Of a stretch of DNA of 64,000 nt, positions 1 through 8,428 are shown piece by piece. Location of the stretch: positions 95,092 to 159,091 of the forward strand of contig NZ_LBMD01000007.1 of the NCBI RefSeq assembly GCF_001293645.1, in the 5' to 3' direction. The first letter of the stretch is position 1, and every line of letters begins with the position of its first letter. The translations under genes were made by a program, and so were the position numbers. The notes under the pieces are model-generated. The model made no database searches. It worked only from the letters and a program-made list of their open reading frames with translations, and was not told the origin of the DNA. This DNA is from Bacillus sp. CHD6a (lineage in GTDB: Bacteria; Bacillota; Bacilli; Bacillales; Bacillaceae_I).

Positions 1-107
1 GCTTTCACCTTTACAAGTACTTCATTTTGTTTTGGATTAGGTATAGGTATGTCTACTATTTCCAACATATCTACATTCCCATATCCGGTTACTTGAACGG
101 CTTTCAT
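1..107 (-). CDS. Quinone oxidoreductase / zinc-type alcohol dehydrogenase-like protein, N-terminal fragment
   Basis: The minus strand opens at an ATG (105-107) behind an AAGGTG ribosome binding site and stays open to the left edge of the window, giving 35 residues. They start MKAVQVTGYGNVDML, continue to a proline-rich turn (IPIPNPK) and then NEVLVKVK. This is the usual N-terminal beta-strand pattern of the GroES-like domain in medium-chain NAD(P)H:quinone oxidoreductases. Only the first tenth of the protein is visible, so substrate and family branch cannot be decided. It is not part of the ars operon: a strong terminator at 163-195 lies between them. Confidence 0.7.
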   Translation of the reverse strand, partial: MKAVQVTGYGNVDMLEIVDIPIPNPKQNEVLVKVK

Positions 108-162
108 AATACCAACACCTTCACTTTTTTTCTATCACCATAATAGTAACATTATCTTCATA

Positions 163-195
163 ATAAAAAAAAGTAAGCGTATTCCTACACTTACT
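163..195 (-). terminator. Intrinsic terminator closing the ars operon
   Basis: On the minus strand a 10-bp stem, AGTAAGTGTA paired with TACGCTTACT around a GGAA tetraloop, is followed by a run of eight or so T residues. It begins 11 nt after the stop of the HesB-like gene, which marks that gene as the last cistron of the leftward ars transcript. Confidence 0.85.
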
Positions 196-205
196 CTTTC
201 TCTCT

Positions 206-493
206 CTAACAACAATCACTATCCTTCAATCCTAAGAGAACTAGTCCTTTTCCTTGCGGTGTTTCTTGAACATCCAAGACAAGGTCTGTTGTCATGTTTT
301 CAATTCTCGGATCAATTGCCACTTTTATTGAATTTACTGTTTCTACTTTATCATCTGCTTTTGCCTCATCCAGAGACAATCCTATTTGTGGGCTTCCTCA
401 GCCCCAGCCTGCAAAGTAAACACGTATGTTGCTTACCCCGTTTTCACGTAAAATATCAGTGAGTACATCTCTTGCTTCGTTTGAAACCTTCAA
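206..493 (-). CDS. HesB/IscA-like protein with in-frame TGA, candidate selenoprotein
   Basis: Reading from a TTG at 491-493 with an AGGTGA ribosome binding site six bases upstream gives 95 codons, open except for one TGA at 398-400 (codon 32). The product starts MKVSNEARDVLTDIL, reaches FAGWG just before the TGA, continues GSPQIGLSLDEA, and ends DSDCC. HesB/IscA proteins have a conserved FAGxGCGGP-type motif, and the TGA falls on that cysteine. A HesB-like family with selenocysteine at this point is known (TIGR01911). The 63 codons after the TGA are intact and HesB-like, which favours recoding or a very recent nonsense mutation. It lies 39 nt after the phosphatase gene and directly before the operon terminator. 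No selA, selB or selC is in the window. The alternative is a pseudogene made by one TGC/TGT to TGA change. Confidence 0.75.
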
Positions 494-532
494 GGCCAGT
501 CACCTGCCTTCTTATTAATTTTCTAATGCTCG

Positions 533-973
533 TTACATTCTTTCTTCGTTTTTGTCGTACATGTTTTGAAGCACTTCTTTTAACTCTGGCTTCACATTAA
601 TAACAGGACGGATGGAAGTTGCAAGCCTTTCAGCTTCTTCAACAGTACTAGCTTTCCCCAAGTGAAGAAGGGTACCCATGGCAACCGTTCCGGTTCTATT
701 ACGCCCTCCGGAGCAATGGAAGTACACTTTCTTTCCTTCTTGGTGAGCTTGTATAACATATTCAATAGCTGCTTTCACCGATTCATCCTGTTTGGATGCA
801 TCATCTACAATTGGCATATGGATTCTAGGAAGATTGTCTTCCACGTTATCCGTTTCCGCCCGCAAGTCTATAATAACATCCAGGCCTTCGTTTGTATGTG
901 CTTCTTTCGCTTGGTCCGCACCACCAATAAAGACATTTTCTATTAATGATTGATAGTTTTTTTCATTTGACAT
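533..973 (-). CDS. Dual-specificity / protein tyrosine phosphatase-like protein in ars operon
   Basis: This is a 146-residue soluble protein. The active-site P-loop HCSGGRNRTG lies at residues 86-95: the nucleophile is Cys87 and Arg93 closes the CX5R motif. A DxR-containing strand (IIDLRAE) and an acidic loop (VDD, residues 56-58) fit a cysteine-based phosphatase fold. It starts at an ATG with AAGGAG upstream, 13 nt after arsA stops, so it is co-transcribed with the ars genes. Arsenate resembles phosphate and the family uses a reactive thiolate, so a role in arsenate or phosphate-ester handling is plausible, but nothing here proves the substrate. Phosphatase fold is confident; function is unknown. 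Confidence 0.85.
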   Translation of the reverse strand: MSNEKNYQSLIENVFIGGADQAKEAHTNEGLDVIIDLRAETDNVEDNLPRIHMPIVDDASKQDESVKAAIEYVIQAHQEGKKVYFHCSGGRNRTGTVAMGTLLHLGKASTVEEAERLATSIRPVINVKPELKEVLQNMYDKNEERM

Positions 974-986
974 ATTGATTCGCTCC

Positions 987-2729
987 TTACAACAAACTCT
1001 CTTTTTCCCATGACAGGATGGCGCATTTTTTGTGTGTGGACTTTACTCTTTGTATCCAAGGTAGTTCCTGTTTCCCTCTGCCTGATAAAACTTGATCTGT
1101 TGTATCTGTATTAGCAAAACTTTGATTAATGACCCACCAACGCGGGGTTATGGAAGCACGCTTAAGGTCAGCATGTAATCTTTCAGCCTCTAGTATTGGG
1201 GTTGCTTCCGGCAAAGTAACGATAAGCACTGCTGTTTCTTCGGCATTACGAAGGCGTGGAAGCAGGTTTTTCACTTCTTTTGACACCTCACCAGCTGAAC
1301 GTAACAGTTCCTTTTGATACGATTGAGCTGCGTCAAGTAATAGCAATGTATGTCCAGTTGGCGCAGTATCGATGATGACTACTTCTTCATCCGCCTGACC
1401 AACTATCTTGGCAAACTTCTGGAATACCGCTATCTCTTCAGTACAAGGTGAGTTTAAATCTTCCTCAAGGTATGCAAGTTGCTCCTCGCTCAGCCCTTCT
1501 CCCGCTTGTTCCAACACATGCTTTTTGTAGGATTCTACTTCTGCTTTAGGGTCCACCTTACTAATTGTGAAATGCTCTTTCCTTGTTTTATTTTTTAACG
1601 CATGTTCCAAATGCGCAGCAGGATCCGTTGTTGTGAGATGCACTTTCACATCTTTTTCTGCAAGCTTCATTGCAAGTTTTGCTGCGAGTGTAGTTTTACC
1701 AACGCCACCCTTTCCCATCGTAAAAACTACACGAAGGTTATTTTCAACAACATCTTCTGCCACGGAATTAAAAACAACAAGTTCAGTAAGTATCTCAGAC
1801 TTTTCCTGACCAGATTCTTCCGTTTGTAACGTTTCCCCATTTAACCAAACTTTTAACGAGTCGATTCCGGTTAATGAATACGAAATATATGGAAGGTACG
1901 TCATTGGAATATGATTAAATGTACTCATGGCAATTTCCAAGGCTTTCTGTTGCTTTTTAAAAAATGCCAAGGATACTTCATCGTCTAAGACTGGCTTTTC
2001 CATTAACCCATTTATTATTAGCTGCTGATTATGAAGCCCAATTTCACGCAACTCCATAGAGGCACGCGCAGCTTCCAGAATTGGCGATTCATCAGGTCTT
2101 GTTACCAAAAGCAACTGAGTTTGGGAGGGATCTGACAGTGCCTGCACCGTTTGTTCATACAGTTTCTTTTTAGCCCCTAGCCCGGAAAGGGGTCCTAAAC
2201 AGGAAGCTCCGTGTGTACTTTCCTCTAGGAAATTGTTCCACGCAGAAGGCAGAGAAAGCAGCCTAAGTGTATGACCTGTTGGAGCTGTATCAAATACAAT
2301 CACATCATATTGCCCTGTTACCTCTTTTTGTGTTAATAACGTAGAGAATTGGTCAAAGGCTGCAATCTCAACCGTACATGCTCCTGATAACTGTTCTTCC
2401 ATCGTAGCCAATACTGATTCCGGGAGTTTGCCTTTATAAGGACCAATTACACTTTCCCGATAATCTCTCGCCGCTTCCTCAGGGTCAAGGTTGCAGGCAA
2501 AAAGCCCTTCCACACCTGGCACTTCAGAAATGTCATTGGTTATTTCCGTTTGAAACACATCCTGCAGGTTGGAGGCGGGATCGGTGCTAACAATCAACAC
2601 CCTCTTTCCTTCTTCGGCAAGTGCAATGGATGTAGCACATGCTGTGGACGTTTTACCAACTCCACCTTTACCTGTGAAAAATAAGTATGGTGCTTGTACC
2701 ATTGTTTTCGGTTGGAATGTTGGGAGCAT
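987..2729 (-). CDS. arsA: Arsenical pump-driving ATPase ArsA
   Basis: ArsA hydrolyses ATP to drive As(III)/Sb(III) export through ArsB at the membrane. The 580-residue protein shows the expected duplication: Walker A GKGGVGKT at residues 20-27 and again at 339-346, each half with an FDTAPTGHT or IDTAPTGHT signature. The three metalloid-binding cysteines known from E. coli ArsA have clear counterparts at Cys118, Cys177 and Cys429. It lies 12 nt after arsD, its metallochaperone partner, and before the phosphatase gene. Length matches the family. Expression is expected from the arsR promoter. Confidence 0.97.
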   Translation of the reverse strand: MLPTFQPKTMVQAPYLFFTGKGGVGKTSTACATSIALAEEGKRVLIVSTDPASNLQDVFQTEITNDISEVPGVEGLFACNLDPEEAARDYRESVIGPYKGKLPESVLATMEEQLSGACTVEIAAFDQFSTLLTQKEVTGQYDVIVFDTAPTGHTLRLLSLPSAWNNFLEESTHGASCLGPLSGLGAKKKLYEQTVQALSDPSQTQLLLVTRPDESPILEAARASMELREIGLHNQQLIINGLMEKPVLDDEVSLAFFKKQQKALEIAMSTFNHIPMTYLPYISYSLTGIDSLKVWLNGETLQTEESGQEKSEILTELVVFNSVAEDVVENNLRVVFTMGKGGVGKTTLAAKLAMKLAEKDVKVHLTTTDPAAHLEHALKNKTRKEHFTISKVDPKAEVESYKKHVLEQAGEGLSEEQLAYLEEDLNSPCTEEIAVFQKFAKIVGQADEEVVIIDTAPTGHTLLLLDAAQSYQKELLRSAGEVSKEVKNLLPRLRNAEETAVLIVTLPEATPILEAERLHADLKRASITPRWWVINQSFANTDTTDQVLSGRGKQELPWIQRVKSTHKKCAILSWEKESLL

Positions 2730-2741
2730 AAAGCCACTCTC

Positions 2742-3110
2742 CTAGTTAATTGAGTTTAGTGTAATATTGAGATTCTTTTTTGGTTTTTGAGAAATCAGTT
2801 CCTCTACTTTTATACCTGTCCATTCAGCGAATTCCTCATTTGTAGGATAATCTGACACCTTCCTAACTTTGCCATCGACTAGAACAACAGGGAGGCAATC
2901 TGGCCCCTTTTCCATTAGTAAATCATTCACCAATTGGTTTGTAACAAACGGTTCAGGCTCTGAACCTAAATTATAGCGAGTGATTTGGACTCCTTTCTGC
3001 TGCAAGGAGTATACAGCACTTGCCACTCTTGTAAGTTCCGGATCCACACTTGGTCCACATACGCCAGTTGCACAGCACATTGCAGGATCATATATTTCAA
3101 TTTTAGGCAT
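2742..3110 (-). CDS. arsD: Arsenite metallochaperone / co-repressor ArsD
   Basis: ArsD passes As(III) from thiols to ArsA and can act as a weak trans-acting repressor. I chose the ATG at 3108-3110, behind GGGGAAG, because it gives 122 residues beginning MPKIEIYD. This places the As-binding cysteines at 12, 13 and 18 (MCCATGVCG), exactly the family spacing. A longer reading begins inside the arsC stop region and has no ribosome site. The C-terminal vicinal cysteine pairs found in some ArsD proteins are missing, as in many Gram-positive members. The gene is between arsC (63 nt upstream) and arsA (12 nt downstream). Confidence 0.95.
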   Translation of the reverse strand: MPKIEIYDPAMCCATGVCGPSVDPELTRVASAVYSLQQKGVQITRYNLGSEPEPFVTNQLVNDLLMEKGPDCLPVVLVDGKVRKVSDYPTNEEFAEWTGIKVEELISQKPKKNLNITLNSIN

Positions 3111-3173
3111 TTTTAAACTTCCCCTTTCCTGTATAGAAAAAATAGCCGAGATATTTCGCTCGGCCATTTTTTT

Positions 3174-3593
3174 TTATTTACCAGTCTCAGCAAACGTTTT
3201 GATTCTGTCGCCGATTTCGTCACGTACACGTTGGAAGAACTTCCACTTGTCTTCCTCTGTTCCTTCTGCTTTGGCAGGATCATCAAAGCCCCAGTGTACT
3301 CTCTCTTTGTTTGGCGGTGTTGCCGGGCAAACATCTGCTGCGTGACCGCAAAGTGTTACGACTAGATCAGCTTTTTTCAAGATTTCAGGGTCGATTGTAT
3401 CAGATGTTTGGTTAGTGATATCCACATCCACTTCGTGCATTGCTTTTACTGCGTTTGGGTTTACACCGTGTGCTTCAATTCCTGCTGAGTACACATCCCA
3501 TTCGTCACTAAGATATTTTTTCCCCCAGCCTTCAGCCATTTGGCTGCGGCAAGAGTTACCTGTGCATAGGAAGTAGATTGTTTTTTTAGTCAT
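3174..3593 (-). CDS. arsC: Thioredoxin-dependent arsenate reductase ArsC
   Basis: ArsC reduces As(V) to As(III) so that ArsB can export it. This is the low-molecular-weight-phosphatase-like, thioredoxin-coupled type: CTGNSCRS at residues 10-17 supplies catalytic Cys10 and Arg16, and Cys82 and Cys89 ([10 protein letters not shown]) form the disulfide relay. The 139-residue length and cysteine positions match the Staphylococcus and Bacillus enzymes. A 171-bp gap holding a degenerate dispersed repeat separates it from arsB, whereas other gaps in the operon are short. Confidence 0.97.
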   Translation of the reverse strand: MTKKTIYFLCTGNSCRSQMAEGWGKKYLSDEWDVYSAGIEAHGVNPNAVKAMHEVDVDITNQTSDTIDPEILKKADLVVTLCGHAADVCPATPPNKERVHWGFDDPAKAEGTEEDKWKFFQRVRDEIGDRIKTFAETGK

Positions 3594-3690
3594 GATGAAA
3601 AACTCCTTTTAGTAATTTGATTTTTGCTTGACGGTTCCGGGTATTCTTCGCCGAAGCCACTGAATTAGTCTTTGACTAAAGGTGTCGTTT

Positions 3691-3761
3691 AGACACCGCT
3701 GTTGATTTCTTGAAGTGGCTTCGCACGAGTCTCATACCCTGCACTACAATCAACAGGGTGT
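3691..3761. repeat. Degenerate dispersed repeat (family B) between arsB and arsC
   Basis: This short copy keeps both ends of the family B element: CACCGCTGTTGATTT on the left and CAATCAACAGGGTG on the right, which are imperfect inverted repeats of each other. The middle, GAAGTGGCTTCGC to GAGTCTC, is shortened to about half the full-length copies. A separate small palindrome GGTGTCGTTTAGACACC overlaps its left end (3681-3697). It sits inside the ars operon, so it will be transcribed. Confidence 0.6.
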
Positions 3762-3764
3762 GTC

Positions 3765-5063
3765 TTAACCAATAATGAGTAGCCAGAAATATAAGCCTAA
3801 TAGCGTGATGAATAGGGTTGGGATGGTTAGAATAATACCTACTTTGAAGTAGTATCCCCAACTTATCTTAACACCTTTAAGGCTTAAAACGTGTAGCCAT
3901 AGTAATGTTGCCAAGGAACCGATTGGTGTAATTTTTGGACCAAGATCAGATCCGATAACATTTGCATAGATTAACGCTTCACGGATTGTTCCTGTTGTGG
4001 CTGTGTCTTTGATTGCAAGGGCATCAATCATGACAGTAGGCATGTTATTCATGAAGGATGAAAGGATGGCTGCAATGAACCCCATAGAAATGGTTGCCAC
4101 GAAAAGTCCTTCATCAGCTGCCATTTGAATGACGTCAGTTAGCAGGTTAGTCAACCCTACATTTCTAAGACCATACACGACAACATACATCCCAATAGAA
4201 AAGAATACGATGGCCCATGGTGCACTTTTCAGAATCTGTTTCGTGTTGATTACCTGGCTGTTTCTGCTTATTAATAAAAAGATGATAGCAACAGTTGCCG
4301 CAACGAACGAAACAGGAATACCGGCAAATTCACTAGCAAAGTATCCGACTAGGAGTACCGCCAGTACAATCCACGACAAGTTGAAGAGCTTCTCGTCTTT
4401 AATCGCTTCTCTTGGTGCCTTCAATACAGACATGTCATAATTTTCCGGAATACTTTTACGGAAGAACAAGTAAAGCACCACGATACTTGCACCAAGTGCA
4501 AAGAAGTTTGGAACAATCATGCGTGAAGCATATTCGACAAACCCTATTTCAAAAAAGTCAGCTGACACTATGTTTACTAAGTTACTAACTACTAATGGCA
4601 GTGAAGTAGTGTCTGCAATAAATCCACTAGCCATGATGAACGGTAAAATCATTTTTTCTTTGAACTCTAGATTCCTCACCATAGCCAGAACAATTGGTGT
4701 CAGAATAAGAGCGGCACCATCATTCGCGAAGAAAGCAGCAACCACTGCTCCTAGCAACGTGATATAAATGAACATCCTAACGCCGCTACCTTTTGCGAAA
4801 CGAGCCATGTGCAAAGCCGACCATTCAAAGAATCCCACTTCATCTAAAATGAGGGAGATGATGATCAACGCCACAAATGTCAATGTTGCATTCCAAACGA
4901 TACTTGTTACATCTATTACATCCGTAAAGGTAACAACGCCGAAGAGTAATGCAAGAAGTGCTCCTCCGCAAGCCGACCAGCCTATGGATAAACCTTTAGG
5001 TTGCCAGATAACAAATATTAATGTAAGTAAAAAAATCAAAGATGCTAAAATTATATCCAGCAA
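3765..5063 (-). CDS. arsB: Arsenite efflux permease ArsB
   Basis: ArsB is the inner-membrane As(OH)3/Sb(OH)3-proton antiporter and the channel partner of ArsA. The 432-residue protein is almost entirely hydrophobic, with about 12 predicted membrane segments. It carries typical ArsB stretches such as VIWQPKGL near residue 25, [17 protein letters not shown] near 110-130, and [19 protein letters not shown]. It is the ArsB rather than the Acr3 type. The start is TTG (5061-5063), eight bases after AAGGGGG that overlaps the arsR stop; no in-frame ATG lies nearby. The next gene is arsC. Confidence 0.95.
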   Translation of the reverse strand: MLDIILASLIFLLTLIFVIWQPKGLSIGWSACGGALLALLFGVVTFTDVIDVTSIVWNATLTFVALIIISLILDEVGFFEWSALHMARFAKGSGVRMFIYITLLGAVVAAFFANDGAALILTPIVLAMVRNLEFKEKMILPFIMASGFIADTTSLPLVVSNLVNIVSADFFEIGFVEYASRMIVPNFFALGASIVVLYLFFRKSIPENYDMSVLKAPREAIKDEKLFNLSWIVLAVLLVGYFASEFAGIPVSFVAATVAIIFLLISRNSQVINTKQILKSAPWAIVFFSIGMYVVVYGLRNVGLTNLLTDVIQMAADEGLFVATISMGFIAAILSSFMNNMPTVMIDALAIKDTATTGTIREALIYANVIGSDLGPKITPIGSLATLLWLHVLSLKGVKISWGYYFKVGIILTIPTLFITLLGLYFWLLIIG

Positions 5064-5075
5064 AATTTTTCCCCC

Positions 5076-5417
5076 TTAACAGCAAGTAATTCTAAGTCCT
5101 TTTTCCTCTAGTTCTTTCAACTTATCTTCAAGTGAAGGAACATGCACTAGTATAGAAGTGATTAAACCATAGTGCGGATGTTCTGTGTTAATGGAATACA
5201 TAATCCATTGACCTTTTCTTGATTCTTTAACCAGACCCACTTCTTTAAGTTTTTTCACATGCTGACTAATAGAAGGCTGACTCATTTGAAAAATCTCAAC
5301 AAACTCACATACACAGCAATCGTGATCTTGTAGAAGAGCCAACATGGAAAGTCTCGTTTTATCTCCTAAAATTTTCAGGGTGACAGCCGCTTCTTCCATT
5401 TTCAATACTTGTTGCAT
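5076..5417 (-). CDS. arsR: Arsenic-responsive repressor ArsR
   Basis: This is an ArsR/SmtB winged-helix repressor of 113 residues that releases DNA on binding As(III) or Sb(III). The metal site CCVC lies at residues 34-37, at the start of the recognition helix region (FVEIFQMSQPSISQHVKKLKE), and there is a terminal CC pair. The ATG at 5415-5417 is preferred over the GTG two codons upstream because AGGTG lies seven bases before it. It is the first gene of the leftward ars operon and is expected to be autoregulated through the repeats at 5457-5500. Confidence 0.94.
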   Translation of the reverse strand: MQQVLKMEEAAVTLKILGDKTRLSMLALLQDHDCCVCEFVEIFQMSQPSISQHVKKLKEVGLVKESRKGQWIMYSINTEHPHYGLITSILVHVPSLEDKLKELEEKGLRITCC

Positions 5418-5456
5418 ACGCACACCTGCCTTTGGAAAAGATAAGTAATATAACCA

Positions 5457-5510
5457 AACACTTATATAACAATATGCTTATATAATAAAACACTTATATG
5501 TTTTTTTCAA
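5457..5510 (-). promoter_or_regulatory. ars operon promoter with three ArsR-type operator repeats
   Basis: Seen on the minus strand, TTGAAA (5505-5510) and TATTAT (5482-5487), 17 bp apart, form a sigma-A promoter. On the plus strand three near-copies of ACACTTATATA occur at 5457-5467, 5474-5484 (as ATGCTTATATA) and 5490-5500, spaced about 16-17 bp. The two right-hand copies cover the spacer and -10, as expected for ArsR repression. Binding itself is inference. Confidence 0.65.
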
Positions 5511-5542
5511 GCTTTCTCTCGTAAAGAAATTGTAAAGAATGA

Positions 5543-5592
5543 TTGTAGAATTATCAGATAATTGATATAGTATAGGTAAGAAAGCGCTTCCA
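5543..5592 (+). promoter_or_regulatory. Sigma-A promoter with cre-like site for the small gene at 5626
   Basis: TTGTAG (5543-5548) and TATAGT (5566-5571) are separated by exactly 17 bp. Directly downstream, AAGAAAGCGCTTCCA (5578-5592) matches the CcpA cre consensus at all but one fixed position and would cover the transcription start, a typical repressing location. Promoter is fairly clear; CcpA control is a guess. Confidence 0.5.
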
Positions 5593-5625
5593 AAAACATA
5601 TGAGTGGGAAAGGTGATGCTGTGTT

Positions 5626-5778
5626 ATGATGGATTATCAGTACAGGCGACGAGCTTTTCAAAACCTACATGTGGAACAAGAAGAAGCAAAAATTGACCTA
5701 AAACAGAATGTTAGAAAATCCAAATCGGTGCTGGCTTCTATAGCCGCGTTCTTTTCCTTTTTTCATCACACACCTTAA
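5626..5778 (+). CDS. Small basic protein of unknown function (50 aa)
   Basis: An ATG nine bases after AGGTGA opens 50 codons: MMDYQYRRRAFQNLHVEQEE, a charged stretch (AKIDLKQNVRKSK), then a hydrophobic and aromatic tail (VLASIAAFFSFFHHTP). It has its own promoter, ribosome site and terminator, so it is very likely expressed. The N-terminal half looks helical and amphipathic; the tail is short for a membrane span. I do not recognise a family. It is divergent from arsR and is followed by the first 52-bp array. Confidence 0.65.
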   Translation: MMDYQYRRRAFQNLHVEQEEAKIDLKQNVRKSKSVLASIAAFFSFFHHTP

Positions 5779-5802
5779 GGAGCTTACATGCTCCTTTTTA
5801 TT
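5777..5802 (+). terminator. Intrinsic terminator of the small gene at 5626
   Basis: AAGGAGC pairs with GCTCCTT around a six-base loop, followed by TTTATT. The stem begins at the stop codon. Confidence 0.8.
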
Positions 5803-5895
5803 ATGTCATTTTATCTCCAATAAAATTTCAGGGAGATTTCTATATAGTTGGACCTAGCTTAGATTAGAAGTTAGTTCTCCACAATATCAGCAAAA

Positions 5896-6894
5896 TGAGA
5901 AGTGAGAGTAACTCTCTACTACCAAATAAACGGGTAAACTGGGGGAGAGATACTCTCTCTTCTACCGAAACAGCAGCTCCACCGGGTATACGGGAGGAGA
6001 GATGCTCTCTCTTCTACCGAAACCGCAGCTTCACCCCGTAAACGGGCGGAGAGATCCTCTCTCTTCTACCGAAATAGCAGCTTAAACGGGTAAACGGGCG
6101 GAGAGGTGCTCTCTCTTCTACCGAAATAACAACTTCACTCGGAAAACGGGCGGAGAGATCCTCTCTCAACTAACGAAATAATAGCTTCTCTGGGTAAACG
6201 GGCGGAGAGGTGCTCTCTCTTCTACCGAAACCGCTGCTTAAACGGGTAAACGGGCGGAGAGATCCTCTTTCTTCTACCGAAACAGCAGTTTCACCCGGTA
6301 AACGGGCGGAGAGATCTCTCTCTTCTACCGAAACAACAACTTCACCCGGTAAACGGGCGGAGAGATCCTCTCTCTTCTACCGAAACAACAACTTCACCCA
6401 GTAAACGGGCGGAGAGATCCTCTCTCTTCTACCGAAACAACAGCTTAAACTCGTAAACGGGACGAGAGATGCTCTCTTCTACCTAAACAACAGCTTCACT
6501 CGGAAAACGGGCGGAGAGATCCTCTCTCTTCTACCGAAACAACAGCTTCACCGGGTAAACGGGTGAAGAGATGCTCTCTCTTCTACCGAAACAACAACTT
6601 CTCCTGGTAAACGGGACGAGAGATGCTCTCTCTTCTACCGAAACAACAGCTTCTCCTGGTAAACGGGTGGAGAGATCCTCTTTCTTCTACCGAAACAGCA
6701 GCTTCACCGGGTAAACGGGCGGAGAGATCCTCTCTCTTCTACCGAAACAACAGCTTCACTCGGAAAACGGGCGGAGAGATCCTCTTTCTTCTACCGAAAC
6801 AACAACTTCACCCGGTAAACGGGCGGAGAGATCCTCTCTCTTCTACCGAAACAACAACTTCACCGGGAAAACGGGTGGAGAAGAAATTTCGCTC
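5896..6894 (+). repeat. 52-bp tandem repeat array 1 (about 19 units)
   Basis: About 19 imperfect copies of a 52-bp unit fill this interval. A typical unit runs GGGCGGAGAGATCCTCTCTC, then TTCTACCGAAACAACAACTT, then CACCCGGTAAAC. Two palindromes lie in each unit: AGAGA...TCTCT and CCCG...CGGG. Copies differ by substitutions and rare one-base indels. The first unit (from 5896) and the last are the most degenerate. There is no variable spacer, so it is not CRISPR. The period is not a multiple of three, and open frames through it carry no start signals or protein-like sequence. No gene is seen between 5779 and 6964. Confidence 0.95.
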
Positions 6895-6917
6895 CACCAA
6901 ACAAAGAGACAATGGCG

Positions 6918-6950
6918 TAAAAAAATACGGGACAAAATGATTTGTCCCGT
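6918..6950 (-). terminator. Intrinsic terminator of the SulP gene
   Basis: On the minus strand ACGGGACAAA and TTTGTCCCGT form a stem with a three-base loop, followed by TATTTTTTT. It lies 14 nt after the stop of the SulP gene. Confidence 0.85.
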
Positions 6951-6964
6951 TAATTAACTATTTA

Positions 6965-8428
6965 TTAATGACCTGAAGTAGCAGATAAACCTACTCTGTC
7001 AATAAGTGTTTTACTTTCATCATTAAGGCCAACGATGCTCACATTTTTACCCAGCCTTTGATATTTTTGCACTGTTTTGGAAATGGCAGTAACCGCGGAT
7101 TGATCCCATATATGCGTGTTACTGAAATCAATGATCACTTCTTTTGGATCATTATTGTAATCAAATAAATCCACAAAATGACTCATTGTTCCAAAGAACA
7201 TTTGTCCAGAAATTTGATAATGCATGACATCTTCTTTTAATGTCATAGTAGCTTTGATCTTCGCCATCTTCCAGCCGAAGATTAATGCACTTAGCACAAC
7301 CCCTGCGGCTACACCTTTTGCAAGGTCGTGAGTATAAACTACGATAGAAACTGTTACAACCATTACTACTGCGTCTGCGCGAGGAATTTTGTGTAGTTCT
7401 CGAATCGACTGCCAATCAAATGTTCCAATAGAAACCATAATCATTACTCCAACAAGTGCAGCCATCGGAATCTGAACCACTACATCTCCAAGGACCATAA
7501 TGAGGAATAAGAGGAATGTACCTGCCACTAATGCAGAAAGCCTTCCACGGCCACCTGATTTAACATTGATAACAGATTGTCCAATCATGGCACAACCAGC
7601 CATCCCACCAAAGAACCCGGTTACGACATTAGCGATACCTTGTCCCTTCATTTCTCTGTTCTTATCACTCTTTGTATCTGTCATTTCGTCAACAATAGTC
7701 GCAGTTAATAAGGATTCAAGATTCCCTACGATAGCAAGTGTAAAAGCATAAGGAAGGATAATCATAAATGTCTCCCATGACAAATCTACCATTGGGATAT
7801 GGAAGAACGGTAAGGTTCTTGAAATTTCTCCTTGATCGCCTACTGTACTCAGTCCAAATCCTCCACCAAAAAGCGTAATGGCAGTGATAACAACAATTGC
7901 TACTAAAGCAGATGGTAAAGCTTTAGTGACTCTTGGAAGCAAGTATATAATGGCAAGTGTAGCAATGACAAATCCTACCATTATCCAAGATCCTCCTTTT
8001 TCTGGAGTAAAATGGACCAATTGTGCCGTAAATATCAGGATTGCTAAAGCATTAACGAAACCAATAATTACTGCTTGAGGAAGGAACGATATAAATTTCC
8101 CAAGCTTAAATACACCCATTGTTATTTGTATGATACCTGTTAACACTGTGGCTGCGAATAGATACTCGATTCCATGATCTGCCACCAATGTAATCATTAA
8201 TAATGCCATTGCGCCGGTTGCAGCCGAAATCATCCCTGGTCGTCCACCAGTAAAAGCGATAACCACGGCAATACAGAAGGATGCATAAAGACCTACCATC
8301 GGATCTACACCCGCAATGATGGAAAATGCAATTGCTTCTGGAATGAGGGCTAATGCTACGGTCATACCGGCAAGTACGTCACCACGCACGTTGCCAAACC
8401 ATTCTTGTTTTAAGTTTGCTACGTTCAT
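6965..8428 (-). CDS. SulP family inorganic anion transporter
   Basis: This is a membrane transporter of 487 residues with an N-terminal SulP domain of about 10-12 membrane segments (residues about 15-380) and a C-terminal cytoplasmic STAS domain (about 395-480, [19 protein letters not shown]). The early segments read [19 protein letters not shown] and GLYASF, typical of SulP. Members carry sulfate, bicarbonate or other anions; the sequence alone does not decide which. It has its own terminator, its ATG is preceded by AAGAGGTG, and it converges on array 1. It is not obviously in an operon with phoU, since a hairpin and about 250 bp separate them. Confidence 0.9.
   Translation of the reverse strand: MNVANLKQEWFGNVRGDVLAGMTVALALIPEAIAFSIIAGVDPMVGLYASFCIAVVIAFTGGRPGMISAATGAMALLMITLVADHGIEYLFAATVLTGIIQITMGVFKLGKFISFLPQAVIIGFVNALAILIFTAQLVHFTPEKGGSWIMVGFVIATLAIIYLLPRVTKALPSALVAIVVITAITLFGGGFGLSTVGDQGEISRTLPFFHIPMVDLSWETFMIILPYAFTLAIVGNLESLLTATIVDEMTDTKSDKNREMKGQGIANVVTGFFGGMAGCAMIGQSVINVKSGGRGRLSALVAGTFLLFLIMVLGDVVVQIPMAALVGVMIMVSIGTFDWQSIRELHKIPRADAVVMVVTVSIVVYTHDLAKGVAAGVVLSALIFGWKMAKIKATMTLKEDVMHYQISGQMFFGTMSHFVDLFDYNNDPKEVIIDFSNTHIWDQSAVTAISKTVQKYQRLGKNVSIVGLNDESKTLIDRVGLSATSGH

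Noticed and set aside
259..462. Plus-strand open frame of 67 codons
   Set aside because: It lies opposite the HesB-like gene, lacks a ribosome site and has a leucine-rich composition caused by the antisense codons.
5896..6894. Possible CRISPR array
   Set aside because: The units are contiguous 52-bp copies with scattered substitutions. There are no unique spacers of even length, and no cas genes are nearby.
6210..6940. Open frames of 64 and 105 codons inside array 1
   Set aside because: They arise because three 52-bp units make 52 codons without a stop. There is no ribosome site, and the peptide is just the repeat translated.
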